Origin: Streptomyces sp. ALI-76-A
GTDB taxonomy: Bacteria; Actinomycetota; Actinomycetes; Streptomycetales; Streptomycetaceae
Assembly: GCF_030287445.1 (NCBI RefSeq)
Contig: NZ_JASVWB010000004.1
Span: forward strand, 372,001 to 436,000
Direction: 5' to 3'
Length of the DNA: 64,000 nucleotides
Shown: piece after piece, positions 36,822 through 45,465 of the stretch
Position numbering within the stretch: position 1 is the stretch's first letter
Layout: each line of letters starts with the position of its first letter
Made by a program: the position numbers and the translations under genes
Notes under the pieces: model-generated
Told to the model about the DNA's origin: nothing
What the model saw: the letters and a program-made list of their open reading frames with translations, nothing else
Database searches by the model: none

Positions 36822-38219
36822 ATGACGCGATCCAGGACAGTGATCCTTCCCTCGGTCCTCCTCTCCCTCGGTGCCGTGGCAGGTGCCACTCCGGCCGCCG
36901 GGGACACGATGCGGGAGTCACCCGCCTCGGTCTCGGTGCCGAAGGCGCCGGCCTCCGGGCGGCACGTGGACAGCGTGGTCGCCGCCATCGAGCGCAGTGC
37001 TCACCCACTGAGGAGCACCGATCCCCAGGGCAGTCTCCGGGACCTGAACTCGCTGGGCCGCATGGTCGACGACGCGAAGGTGGTGGGGCTGGGCGAGGCG
37101 ACTCACGGTTCGCGGGACTTCTTCCGCATGAAGCACCGGGTCTTCCGCTACCTGGTCGAGGAGAAGGGCTTCCGGTCCTTCTCCCTGGAGCTCGCCTGGA
37201 GCAGTGGGGTGCGGCTCGACGAGTACGTGCTGGAGGGCAAGGGCGACCTGCGGGACATAGCGCGGGAGGAGTTCCAGGGTGCGTACCGTATCTGGAACAA
37301 CGCGGACTACCTGGGCCTCATCGAGTGGATGCGGGAGTACAACCGCGAGCACCCCGACGACCCGGTGCGATTCATGGGCAACGACATGGGTTACGCCGGG
37401 CCGGAGCTGTACGCGCGGGTGACCGGCCATGTGGCCCGTGAGCACCCCCGGTTGCTGGAGCGCGTGACCGAGCTGTACCGCGGCCTGGCGCCCACCACCG
37501 ACGCCGGCACGTTCGGCGAGGAGTACGTCAGGCTGCCGCTGGCCGAGCGCAAGGAGCGGGCGCAGCGGACCCGGGAGGTGTACGAGCTGCTGCGGCGACA
37601 GCGCCTCGCCGCAGGGACCGACGGACGGGATCACCTGTGGATGGTGCAGCACGCCAGGGCCATTCACCAGATGGCCGGGGGCATGTCCTTCGACTTCGAC
37701 GACGAGGCGCAGATCGCGCAGATGATGAAGCGCCGCGACCAGGTGATGGCCGAGAACGTGGCCTGGTGGCACAGGCACACCGGCGACCGCGTCCTGGTGT
37801 CGGCGCACAACACCCATGTGTCCTACCAGTCGTTCGACACGCGGTATCCCAAGACGCAAGGAGCGTTCCTGCGCGACGCGTCGGGCAAGGACTACGTCAG
37901 CATCGGCTTCAGCTTCCACCAGGGTGCCTTCAAGGCGTTCGGTACCGAGGACAACGTGATCCGCACCTACCGTGTGGGTGCCGCGAAGCCGGGCTCCAAC
38001 GAACACACCCTGGACAAGGCCCGCCAGGACGACTACATCCTCGACCTGCGCACAGCTCCCCGTCCCGCACGCGCCTGGCTGGACACGGCGCGCGTCACGT
38101 GGAACATCGGCGCCGGGTGGCCCGACCCCGTGGAGTACAGGACCGCCCTCGGCCAGGCACACGACGTCCTCATCCACCTGAACGACGTCGAAGCCACCAC
38201 GTACCTGGGCAGCTCCTGA
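36822..38219 (+). CDS. Erythromycin esterase family protein, exported
   Basis: This 465-residue protein matches the EreA/EreB superfamily, which hydrolyses macrolide lactones in characterised members. The family motif GLGEATHGSRDFFRMKHR (90-107) carries the conserved E, H and R. VRFMGNDMGYAG, GDRVLVSAHNTHVSY and SIGFSFHQG follow. Unlike EreB it has a signal peptide (about 1-27), so it acts outside the cytoplasm. Many Streptomyces members are not resistance enzymes, so the macrolide role is only possible. Confidence 0.9.
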   Translation: MTRSRTVILPSVLLSLGAVAGATPAAGDTMRESPASVSVPKAPASGRHVDSVVAAIERSAHPLRSTDPQGSLRDLNSLGRMVDDAKVVGLGEATHGSRDFFRMKHRVFRYLVEEKGFRSFSLELAWSSGVRLDEYVLEGKGDLRDIAREEFQGAYRIWNNADYLGLIEWMREYNREHPDDPVRFMGNDMGYAGPELYARVTGHVAREHPRLLERVTELYRGLAPTTDAGTFGEEYVRLPLAERKERAQRTREVYELLRRQRLAAGTDGRDHLWMVQHARAIHQMAGGMSFDFDDEAQIAQMMKRRDQVMAENVAWWHRHTGDRVLVSAHNTHVSYQSFDTRYPKTQGAFLRDASGKDYVSIGFSFHQGAFKAFGTEDNVIRTYRVGAAKPGSNEHTLDKARQDDYILDLRTAPRPARAWLDTARVTWNIGAGWPDPVEYRTALGQAHDVLIHLNDVEATTYLGSS

Positions 38220-38255
38220 TCCGATCGTCGACGTCCGGCACACCGCCGGAGCCGA

Positions 38256-38275
38256 CGCCGGCTCGCTCGCCGGCG
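38256..38275 (+). terminator. Stem-loop terminator after the erythromycin esterase-like gene
   Basis: CGCCGGC (38256-38262) and GCCGGCG (38269-38275) form a perfect 7-bp stem with a 6-nt loop, 37 bp after the stop codon. Confidence 0.65.
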
Positions 38276-38311
38276 GCTCTGCAATTCAGTGGGCCCGGTC
38301 GGGGACGACGC

Positions 38312-38554
38312 CTACGGCGTGCCGGGAAGCCGGACCGTGACGACCAGGCCGCCGGCGGGGCGGGGGACGAGGTCGAGCTTCCCGTCGTGCGCGCGGACGA
38401 CGCTGTGCACGATGGCCAGGCCGAGCCCGACGCCGGCGTGTTCGTCGGTGCGTACCCGTTCCGTTCCCCGCTGGAAGGGTTCGGTCAGGGTCGGTACCAG
38501 TTCCGGTGGGAGCCGGCGGCCCGTGTTCTAGACCTGGATCACGCTCGTGTCGCC
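38312..38554 (-). pseudogene. Histidine kinase C-terminal (ATPase) remnant with nonsense codon
   Basis: The minus strand encodes the end of a histidine kinase ATP-binding domain. GDTSVIQV is followed by an in-frame TAG (38528-38530) where a glutamate codon is expected, then NTGRRLPPELVPTLTEPFQR. HAGVGLGLAIVHSVVRAHDG (the G2 box) and LVVTVRLPGTP run to the natural stop at 38312-38314. Everything upstream of the N-box (sensor, membrane and phosphoacceptor histidine parts) is missing, replaced by the truncated response regulator frame. Confidence 0.85.
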
Positions 38555-39345
38555 GTGCGTTCCAGCAGCTCTTCGGCGCTGACGACCCCGCCCTCGGCGG
38601 CGACGAGGACGTCCAGCACGGCGAACTGCTTGCGGGTGAACGCGACATAGCGTCCGTCGCGGAAGACCTCCCGGCGGAAGGGGTCCAGCCGCAGGCCCGC
38701 GATCTCGCGGACCGGGGGCCGGGCGTAGGCGCGTCTGCGGTCGAGTGCCCGCAGCCGCAGGACGAGTTCCCGCAGCTCGAACGGTTTGGTGAGGTAGTCG
38801 TCGGCGCCGAGCCCGAACCCGGACGCCTTGTCGTCGATCCGGTCGGCCGCGGTGAGCATGAGGATCGGCATGCCGCTCCCGGAGGCGACGATGCGCCGGG
38901 CGACCTCGTCGCCGGAGGGGCCCGGGATGTCGCGGTCGAGGACCGCGAGGTCGTAGGAGTTGACACTGAGCAGCTCCAGGGCCGAGTCGCCGTCGCCGGC
39001 GATGTCGGCGGCGATCGCCTCCAGCCGCAGTACCGTCCCGTGGACCATGCCCACCTCTGCCACCGACGTCCGCCACGCCGACGTGCCGCCGGCGGCACGC
39101 CGACGGAGCGCCAGCGCCCACACCACCAGCGCGGCCAACGGCATCGTGACCAGCGTCATGAGCACCACACCATTGAACGTGTCGTAGCACCCGTGCCACC
39201 GCCCGGCCATGCACACGGGAGCCGCCATCGTGAGCGGCCGCCGCAGGACGAACACGGCGCTCGCCAGGCCGAGGACCGCCAGGCCGAGAAGCACGATCCC
39301 CCGTGTGCGGCGAGGGGATGCTGACAGGGGTGCCTTGGAGTTCAT
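38539..39345 (-). pseudogene. Chimera: VanZ-like membrane N-terminus fused to truncated response regulator
   Basis: This 268-codon open frame joins pieces of two genes. Residues 1-105 are the start of a VanZ-like membrane protein with two helices and GRWHGCYDTFNGVVLMTL. At about residue 106 it passes directly into an OmpR-type response regulator beginning LRLEAIAADIAGDGDSALEL, so the first 20 or so receiver residues with the acidic pair are missing. The phosphoacceptor region AVLDRDIPG, MLTAAD and LTKPFELRE remain. The winged helix stops after SAEELLER, short of the recognition helix. It is probably non-functional debris of a VanZ-regulator-kinase operon, though the frame is open. Confidence 0.8.
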
Positions 39346-39377
39346 GCCCCCATTGGAGTCGGAGGGCCGTTGCGGTG

Positions 39378-39399
39378 GCGTATCCGGATTTCGATACGC
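39378..39399 (-). promoter_or_regulatory. Inverted repeat upstream of the VanZ-like chimera
   Basis: GCGTATC (39378-39384) and GATACGC (39393-39399) are perfect 7-bp arms with an 8-bp spacer, and GATAC recurs at about 39403. They lie 33-54 bp upstream of the chimera's start codon, where the response regulator of the former operon could have bound. Confidence 0.35.
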
Positions 39400-39533
39400 C
39401 CGCGATACACGGGATCTCCGGCATCGGGGGACTGGCGCACGGCTGCGTCGGGTCGGCCGAGCCGCCGGTGGGCGCGGACAGGTCGCGGTCTACGAGCAGA
39501 CCTCGTTCTGGGCGCGGGTCGTCGAGCCGGGCA

Positions 39534-39610
39534 CGGCTTGCGCCGAGAGCGGGTGGCCGCGCCTCAGGCCGGCTTGCGCCGAGAGCGGGGTGCCCGCCTC
39601 AGGCCGGCTT
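39534..39610. repeat. Tandem repeat at the 3' end of the methyltransferase gene
   Basis: A unit of about 35-36 bp beginning GGCTTGCGCCGAGAGCGGG occurs at about 39534-39569 and 39570-39604. GGCTTGCGCC, the start of a third copy, overlaps the last codons of the methyltransferase. The duplication copies the gene's own tail beyond its stop codon. Confidence 0.7.
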
Positions 39611-40339
39611 GCGCCACACGGAGATGTGCTTCGTGGAGTCCTGGGTGAACGGTGTTCCGTCCCAGTCCGCGACGCGACGTTCCCGTTCGAGCCCGGCGAT
39701 CCGGGCCATCAGGTCGAGTTCGGCCGGCCAGGCGTACCGGTGCCGGGAGCTGTCGCGGCGGTGGCGGCCGTCGTCGCCGTCGCGGGTGACGTGGTGCGAG
39801 ACGAGTATCTGCTCGACCAGGTCGAAGGTGTCGAAACCGAGATGGTCCTCGGAGACGTCGAACGGCACCGCTGCCTGGCCGGGCGGCAGGAACCGCAGCG
39901 GTGGCACGCCCAGCTCGATGACGAATCGGCCGCCGGGCTCCAGATGCCGTGCGGCGTTGCGGAAGCACTCGACCTGCTCGTCCTGCGTGAGCAGGTTCGA
40001 GATGGTGTTGTACACGAGATAGACCAGGGTGAACTCGCCGGGGACCACGGTGGTGGCCATGTCCCCGATGGTCACCGGCAGCTCGCTCTCCTCGATCTTG
40101 TTCCGCAGGACCGCCGCCATGTGCTCGGACAGTTCGATGCCCACGACCGGCACGCCGCGTTCGCGGAGGGGGACGCCCACGCGTCCTGTTCCGATGGCGA
40201 ACTCCAGCGCCCGGCCGTCTCCGGCGAGTTCGGCGAGGAAGTCGAGAGTCGGTCCGAGGACGGCAGCCGAGGAGAGCTCGGTCTCCTCGGCGTCGTAACG
40301 GTCGGCGGTCGCACGGGTCCACAGTTCACTGCTCGTCAC
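39599..40339 (-). CDS. Class I SAM-dependent methyltransferase
   Basis: This 246-residue methyltransferase has the SAM-binding motif RALEFAIGTGRVGVPL in its N-terminal third and VVGIELSEHMAAVLRNK as motif II. IGDMATTVVPGEFTLVYLVY and LEPGGRFVIELGVP follow. The family of this type in Streptomyces has no assigned substrate. The GTG at 40339 matches where homologues begin; a GTG at 40393 extends it by 18 residues. It stands alone. Confidence 0.87.
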   Translation of the reverse strand: MTSSELWTRATADRYDAEETELSSAAVLGPTLDFLAELAGDGRALEFAIGTGRVGVPLRERGVPVVGIELSEHMAAVLRNKIEESELPVTIGDMATTVVPGEFTLVYLVYNTISNLLTQDEQVECFRNAARHLEPGGRFVIELGVPPLRFLPPGQAAVPFDVSEDHLGFDTFDLVEQILVSHHVTRDGDDGRHRRDSSRHRYAWPAELDLMARIAGLERERRVADWDGTPFTQDSTKHISVWRKPA

Positions 40340-40430
40340 GGGCGGCCACTCTGCCGGTGACGAGAGGCGCTGTCGACTTGTTTTGTCGTGCACCGACGGG
40401 CATATCGGGAGTCCCCCGCGGGAGTCGGGG

Positions 40431-41780
40431 TCAGCGCGGCGGCGGGCCGGGCCAGACGGCGGAGGCGTCGTCGCGGTGCGGGGTGGGCAGCCGGACCGGG
40501 CGGACGGGGACGGGGCGTGCGCGCCCTTCGGTGACGGCGGTCCATGGCGTGGGGTGCCCGGAGTAGCAGAGGGTGGTGAGGACGAAGACGTTGTCGGCGT
40601 AGACCTCGACGTACTCGCCGATGGTGAGGACGCGCAGGGTGGTGGCGGGCTCGGTCAGCACGGTCTCGCCGAGCGGGATGCCGTCCGGGCCGGTGATCCG
40701 GAGGTTCTTGCCGTCGCAGCCGACGGAGAGGGCGGAACGGTCGCCGCCCGGGGTGTCCGTGCGCAGGGTGATCTCGACCGTCCCGGTGACGCCGATGTCG
40801 CCGACCGCGTGCAGGGCGGGGCGGTCGGTCTCCTCGCCGAGCCAGGCGTCCAGACCGGGCCACCACTCCAGGCGGGGAGCCGAATCGCCGTCCGTCACCA
40901 GCGACTTCGGCTGGGCCAGCATGCCGCGGCAGCGTTCGCCGGTGTCGCTGAGGCCGACCCGGCGGGGGGTGGTGTGCAGCACGACGCGGGAGCCGTCGGG
41001 CGCGGCGATCACCCGAGGGGCGTAGGCGCCGCCGGGTCCGAGCGGGCCGCGCCGGGTCCAGGGGCCGCGCAGGCTCGGGGCGGTCCACGCGTCGAAGCCG
41101 CGGGTGGCGCCGATGGAGCCGAGAAGCAGCCAGCTGCCGTCGTCGAGGCGTTCCAGTACCGGGCACTCCAACTCGTCGGCGTCACCGGGGGAGACGAGCG
41201 GCGGCTGGACGGTCCAGTGCTCCAGGTCTTCGGAGGTGGCCCAGGCGACGCAGCCGCTGACCTCCACCGGGAGGGAGGCGTCGCTGGCGCAGACGACCAT
41301 GACCCAGCCGTCCGACGCGTCGTCGCGGACGACGAACGGGTCACGCCAGCCCATGCGTTCACCGGTGCGGTACCAGCGCGGGTCCGCCTCGGCGACCGGC
41401 CCGGTCCCGTGGCGCCGCCAGGCCGTGCCGTCGGTGCGGTCGGAGTACGCCAGCCCGACCGACTGGAGCGGCCAGCCGCCCGGCGTGAGACCGGAGACGC
41501 CGGTGTAGAACATCGCCATGCCGGCGCCGTGCGAGACGGGGTGCATGGTCCACACGGCCTGCTGGTCGAAACGGCCGGGCAGGCCGTTGCCGAAGGCGGT
41601 GCCCTGGGGCTGCCAGTGGACCAGGTCGGGGGAGGTGGCCCGGCCGTACGAGGTCTCCATCCGCAGATGGTCGAACTCCGGCGTCCAGGGCCCCTGGAGG
41701 TGCAGCACCGCGTACGTGCCGTCCTTGTCGCGCAGCAGGGCGAAGTCGTTCACGCAGAGGCCGGGCGGGGCGTATCGCAT
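40431..41780 (-). CDS. GH32-type glycoside hydrolase (beta-fructofuranosidase-like), cytoplasmic
   Basis: This 449-residue enzyme has the five-bladed furanosidase fold. The nucleophile motif is NDF (N11-D12) in place of the usual NDPNG, the transition-state motif is WRDPF (145-149) and the acid/base motif is ELECP (203-207). A C-terminal beta-sandwich contains VGCDGKNLRITGPDG and IGEYVEVYADN. There is no signal peptide, so it acts on imported sugars. AGGAA precedes the ATG at 41780. It is divergent from lacI and the sugar importer, with a LacI operator between. The likely substrates are beta-fructosides such as sucrose, levan or inulin oligomers. Confidence 0.85.
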   Translation of the reverse strand: MRYAPPGLCVNDFALLRDKDGTYAVLHLQGPWTPEFDHLRMETSYGRATSPDLVHWQPQGTAFGNGLPGRFDQQAVWTMHPVSHGAGMAMFYTGVSGLTPGGWPLQSVGLAYSDRTDGTAWRRHGTGPVAEADPRWYRTGERMGWRDPFVVRDDASDGWVMVVCASDASLPVEVSGCVAWATSEDLEHWTVQPPLVSPGDADELECPVLERLDDGSWLLLGSIGATRGFDAWTAPSLRGPWTRRGPLGPGGAYAPRVIAAPDGSRVVLHTTPRRVGLSDTGERCRGMLAQPKSLVTDGDSAPRLEWWPGLDAWLGEETDRPALHAVGDIGVTGTVEITLRTDTPGGDRSALSVGCDGKNLRITGPDGIPLGETVLTEPATTLRVLTIGEYVEVYADNVFVLTTLCYSGHPTPWTAVTEGRARPVPVRPVRLPTPHRDDASAVWPGPPPR

Positions 41781-41873
41781 GCACAGTTCCTGTCGGCTCC
41801 ACAGCGCCCAAACGTGTGCGCTGACGCTCGATAACAAAAAGGTCTCTTGAGGATCGGCCCAAGTAAATATGAA

Positions 41874-41887
41874 CGCAAACGCTTGCG
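41874..41887. promoter_or_regulatory. LacI-family operator between GH32 and lacI genes
   Basis: CGCAAACGCTTGCG is a near-perfect 14-bp palindrome around a central CG, the classic LacI/GalR operator form. It lies 94 bp upstream of the GH32 start and 75 bp upstream of the regulator start, so one site can control both directions. Confidence 0.75.
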
Positions 41888-41961
41888 CAACAAGGTGGGC
41901 GGGTTTACGGTCACGTCACCCACAGATCACACCGATGTGAAACCAACGGGAGGAATGCGCC

Positions 41962-42984
41962 GTGACGGCCAGCATCACCGATGTCGCCCGCGCCGCCGGA
42001 GTCTCGGCGTCCACCGTGTCCCGCGCGCTGCGCGGACGGCCGGGGGTCTCCGAGGAGGTGCGGACGCAGATCGCGGCCGTCGCCGCCCGGCTCGGCTACA
42101 CCGCCTCACGGTCCGCCTCCAGCCTGGCCAGCGGCCGCACCTTCACCATCGGAGTCCTCGTCCCGTACGTGGGCCGCTGGTTCTTCGGCACCGTGCTGGA
42201 CGCCGCCGAGCGCGAGTTCAGCGCCGCCGGGTACGACGTACTGCTGTACAACCTGGGCTCACCGGAGACACGCAAGCGCTTCTTCACCAAGCTGCCGGTC
42301 CGCAAGCGGGTGGACGCCGTGCTGTCGCTGCTCATCCCCGACGAGGAGGAGTCGGCCGCGTTGCGCTCACTGGGGGTGCCGCTGGCCACCACGGTCGGCG
42401 GCACCCGGCCCGGCTTCACCGTCGTCGGCATCGACGACCGGGCCGGCACCGAGAGCGCCGTACGGCATCTGGTGAACCTCGGCCACCGCCGGATCGGCAT
42501 GATCAGCGGGGCCAGCGGGCCGCTGCACTGGACCACCCCCGTCGAGCGGCGCAACGCCTACCTGGACGTCCTGGCCGACGCCGGGATCGCACACGATGCG
42601 GCCCTGGAGGCGGACGGTGACTACACCGTCGAGGGCGGCGAGCGGGCCATGACCGAGCTGCTGGCCGTCTCCCGGCCGCCGACGGCCGTGTTCGCGCAGT
42701 CCGACGAGATGGCGATGGGCGCCCTGCGCGCGCTGCGGCGTCACCGGCTGAAAGTACCGGAGGACGTCTCCGTCGTCGGCTTCGACGACCACGAACTCGC
42801 CGACGTGGTCGGCCTGACCACCGTCGCCCAGCCGGTCGCCGAGCAGGGCGCCGAGGCCGCCCGGCTGCTGCTGCGTCAGCTGGACGAGCCCGGTACCGAA
42901 CCACCGGCCGAGCAGGTGCAGATGCCCATCCGCCTGGTCCTGCGCGAGACCACCGCCCCGCCGCGCCCACGCGGACCGCAGTAA
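41962..42984 (+). CDS. LacI-family transcriptional regulator
   Basis: This 340-residue repressor has an N-terminal helix-turn-helix ITDVARAAGVSASTVSRALR (5-24), the hinge region, and a sugar-binding type I periplasmic fold. The fold runs from FTIGVLVPYVGRWFFGTVLD to VSVVGFDDHELADVVGLTTV. The GTG start has GGGAGG upstream. It lies beside the GH32 gene and directly before the importer genes, so it most likely represses both and is released by an imported fructoside or its product. Confidence 0.93.
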   Translation: MTASITDVARAAGVSASTVSRALRGRPGVSEEVRTQIAAVAARLGYTASRSASSLASGRTFTIGVLVPYVGRWFFGTVLDAAEREFSAAGYDVLLYNLGSPETRKRFFTKLPVRKRVDAVLSLLIPDEEESAALRSLGVPLATTVGGTRPGFTVVGIDDRAGTESAVRHLVNLGHRRIGMISGASGPLHWTTPVERRNAYLDVLADAGIAHDAALEADGDYTVEGGERAMTELLAVSRPPTAVFAQSDEMAMGALRALRRHRLKVPEDVSVVGFDDHELADVVGLTTVAQPVAEQGAEAARLLLRQLDEPGTEPPAEQVQMPIRLVLRETTAPPRPRGPQ

Positions 42985-43059
42985 CCCCCCGAACGCCACC
43001 CTCACAGCCTGAAAGCACGCCGCCACTTCCCACCCTCGCCACAGCACGGAGGCACAGCC

Positions 43060-44400
43060 ATGAGTCCGACCAGCAGAAAGTACCGTCGCACGGCCCGTAC
43101 GGGCCTGGCCCTCGTCCCCCTGGTGGCGCTGGCCGCCTGCGGCTCGGGCGGCGGTACCGACGCCTCCGCCGAGGCCGGAAGCGGCAAGGGCACCATCAGC
43201 GTCTGGGCCCACCAGGGCCAGAAGAACGAGACCAGCGCGCTGCAGAACGCCGTGAAGTCCTTCAACTCCTCGCAGAGCGAGATCAAGGTCGACCTGAAGC
43301 TGATACCCGAGGCCGACTACACCAAGACCATCACCGCCACCGACGCCGCCGAGCTGCCGGACGTGATGGAGTTCGACGGCCCGACGATGGCCAACTTCGT
43401 CTACAACAAGAAGCTCGCGCCGATCGACACGTACGTCTCCGCCAGGACCATGGACAACGCCACCGACGCGAACAAGGCGCAGGGCGAGGTCGACGGCAAG
43501 CACTACGGCCTGGGCATGTTCGACTCCGGGCTCGGGATCTACGGCAACAAGAAGCTGCTCGACGCGGCCGGCGTGACGTACCCGACCGGCCTGTCCGACG
43601 CCTGGACCGCCGAGGAGTTCACGGCCGCGCTCAAGGCGCTGAAGGCCAAGGACGCCGACGGCAAGACCCTCGACCTTCAGGAGAGCGGCGGTTACGCCAA
43701 CGAGTGGGGCACCTACGGCTTCGCCCCGATCGTGTGGTCCGCCGGCGGTTCCCTGCTCAAGGACGGCAAGGCGGAAGGCGCCCTCGACACCCCGGCCGTG
43801 GTCTCGGCCATGAAGACCTTCCAGTCCTGGAAGACCTCCGTCGATCCGAACACCGACGGCAACGCCTTCGCCAAGGGCCGGGTCGCGCTGAGCTGGGTCG
43901 GGCACTGGATGTACCCCGCGTACAGCGAGGCCCTCGGTGACGATCTGGTGGTGCTGCCGCTGCCCGACTTCGGCAACGGCCCCAAGACCGGCCAGGGGTC
44001 GTGGGCCTGGGGCATCGGCGCCGACACCAAGAACGCCAAGGCCGCCGGCGCGTTCCTGGACACCCTCCTGGACGACGCCAACGTCACGGCGATGACGACG
44101 GCCAACGGGGCGGTCCCCGCCACCAGGACCGCGCTCGCGAAGAGCAGCCTCTACAAGCAGGGCGGCCCGCTCCAGCTCTACGCCGACCAGCTCGCCAAGC
44201 CGTGCGGCGACAGCGACATCACGAAGTCCTGTGTCGCCGTGACCCGCCCGGTGACCGCCGGCTACCCCGTGATCACGTCGAAGTTCAGCGAGGCCCTGAA
44301 CTCCGTCTACGGCGGCGCCGACCCCAAGAGCGCCCTGGAGAAGGCCGCACGCGCCATCGACCGGGACTTCTCCGACAACGCCGGCTATCAGATCCCGTAG
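43060..44400 (+). CDS. Sugar ABC transporter substrate-binding lipoprotein
   Basis: This 446-residue family 1 extracellular solute-binding protein has a lipoprotein signal peptide with lipobox LAAC (Cys27). The mature protein starts with a Gly/Ser linker, and [20 protein letters not shown] begins the fold. [14 protein letters not shown] and [14 protein letters not shown] are typical of oligosaccharide binders. It is anchored outside and delivers sugar to the two permeases downstream. A stem-loop follows the gene. Confidence 0.93.
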   Translation: MSPTSRKYRRTARTGLALVPLVALAACGSGGGTDASAEAGSGKGTISVWAHQGQKNETSALQNAVKSFNSSQSEIKVDLKLIPEADYTKTITATDAAELPDVMEFDGPTMANFVYNKKLAPIDTYVSARTMDNATDANKAQGEVDGKHYGLGMFDSGLGIYGNKKLLDAAGVTYPTGLSDAWTAEEFTAALKALKAKDADGKTLDLQESGGYANEWGTYGFAPIVWSAGGSLLKDGKAEGALDTPAVVSAMKTFQSWKTSVDPNTDGNAFAKGRVALSWVGHWMYPAYSEALGDDLVVLPLPDFGNGPKTGQGSWAWGIGADTKNAKAAGAFLDTLLDDANVTAMTTANGAVPATRTALAKSSLYKQGGPLQLYADQLAKPCGDSDITKSCVAVTRPVTAGYPVITSKFSEALNSVYGGADPKSALEKAARAIDRDFSDNAGYQIP

Positions 44401-44412
44401 GACCCATCGGCC

Positions 44413-44443
44413 GGGGCGGGCCCGCTCACAGCACGCCCGCCCC
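44413..44443 (+). terminator. Stem-loop between binding-protein and permease genes
   Basis: GGGGCGGGC (44413-44421) and GCCCGCCCC (44435-44443) form a perfect 9-bp stem with a 13-nt loop in the 63-bp gap. In this position it probably limits read-through, or protects the upstream message, so that the binding protein is made in excess over the permeases. Confidence 0.6.
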
Positions 44444-44463
44444 GCCGGGAACAGGACCTTCCC

Positions 44464-45462
44464 GTGACATTCGTGGAACCCGCGCCCGCCGCGCCGCCCG
44501 GCCAGGAGCAGGACCCATCCGTGAAACCCGCAGCGTCGGCGCGACCGGCACGGCCGGGCCGCAAGAACCGCGACTGGCCGCACGGACTCCTCATGTCCGC
44601 CCCGGCCGTCGTCGGACTCATCGTCTTCGTCGGTGTGCCGTTCGGCTACGCCGTGGTGCTCTCCTTCTACAACGTCCGCCTCGGCTCGCCGCTGGAGCCC
44701 ACCTTCTTCGGCCTGGAGCAGTACCGGCGGCTGTTCACCGACCCGGACCTGTCGGGCCCGTTCCTGCGGGCCCTGCTGAACAACCTGACCTTCGCCGTGG
44801 TCGTCGTACCGGTGCAGACGGCCCTGGCGCTGGCCCTGGCGATCCTGCTGAACCGCAAGCTCAAAGCGATCGGAGTGTTCCGGTCCCTGTTCTTCCTGCC
44901 GGTGGTCTTCCCGATGGCACTGGTCGCCGTGATCTGGCGCCTGATCCTGGCCCGCAGCGACCAGGGCATGCTCAACTCGGCGCTGGACGCGGTCAGTCTC
45001 GGCAACTGGGGCGCCTTCGACTGGCTCGGTGACGGCGCCACCGCGATGGCCTCGATCATCGTGCTGTCCGTCTGGCAGGGCGTCGGCTTCCAGATGGTCA
45101 TCCTCCTCGCCGGACTCCAGCAGATCCCGGGTGAGCTGTACGAAGCCGCCGAGCTCGACCGCGCCGGGCGCTGGCAGCAGTTCCGCCACGTCACCCTGCC
45201 CGGCATCCGCGGCACCCTGGTCTTCGTCGCGATGCTCACCTCGGTGCTCTCCTTCCGGGTCTTCGACCAGGTCTACGTCCTCGTCCGCGGCGGCGGCCTG
45301 GACGAGGACGCCACCCGCACGGTGATGTACCAGGCCGTCACCACCGCCTTCGACCAGAACAACATCGGCCAGGCGTCCGCGATCACCGTCGTCTTCTTCC
45401 TGATCGTCGTCGTCCTGACGCTCATCCAGCGCCGCGTCGTCCGGCCCGCAAACGAGGACTGA
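44464..45462 (+). CDS. Sugar ABC transporter permease, MalF-type
   Basis: This 332-residue inner-membrane permease has about six helices after a polar N-terminus of 38 residues. The EAA loop that contacts the ATPase is ELYEAAELDRAGRWQQFRHV. The GTG at 44464 opens the frame. No ATPase gene is in the operon, as usual for Streptomyces carbohydrate importers that share the MsiK ATPase. Confidence 0.93.
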   Translation: MTFVEPAPAAPPGQEQDPSVKPAASARPARPGRKNRDWPHGLLMSAPAVVGLIVFVGVPFGYAVVLSFYNVRLGSPLEPTFFGLEQYRRLFTDPDLSGPFLRALLNNLTFAVVVVPVQTALALALAILLNRKLKAIGVFRSLFFLPVVFPMALVAVIWRLILARSDQGMLNSALDAVSLGNWGAFDWLGDGATAMASIIVLSVWQGVGFQMVILLAGLQQIPGELYEAAELDRAGRWQQFRHVTLPGIRGTLVFVAMLTSVLSFRVFDQVYVLVRGGGLDEDATRTVMYQAVTTAFDQNNIGQASAITVVFFLIVVVLTLIQRRVVRPANED

Positions 45463-45465
45463 TCC

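Noticed and set aside
42367..45189. A 940-codon minus-strand open frame across lacI, the binding protein and MalF genes
   Set aside because: It spans three clear plus-strand genes and the gaps between them and shows no domain.
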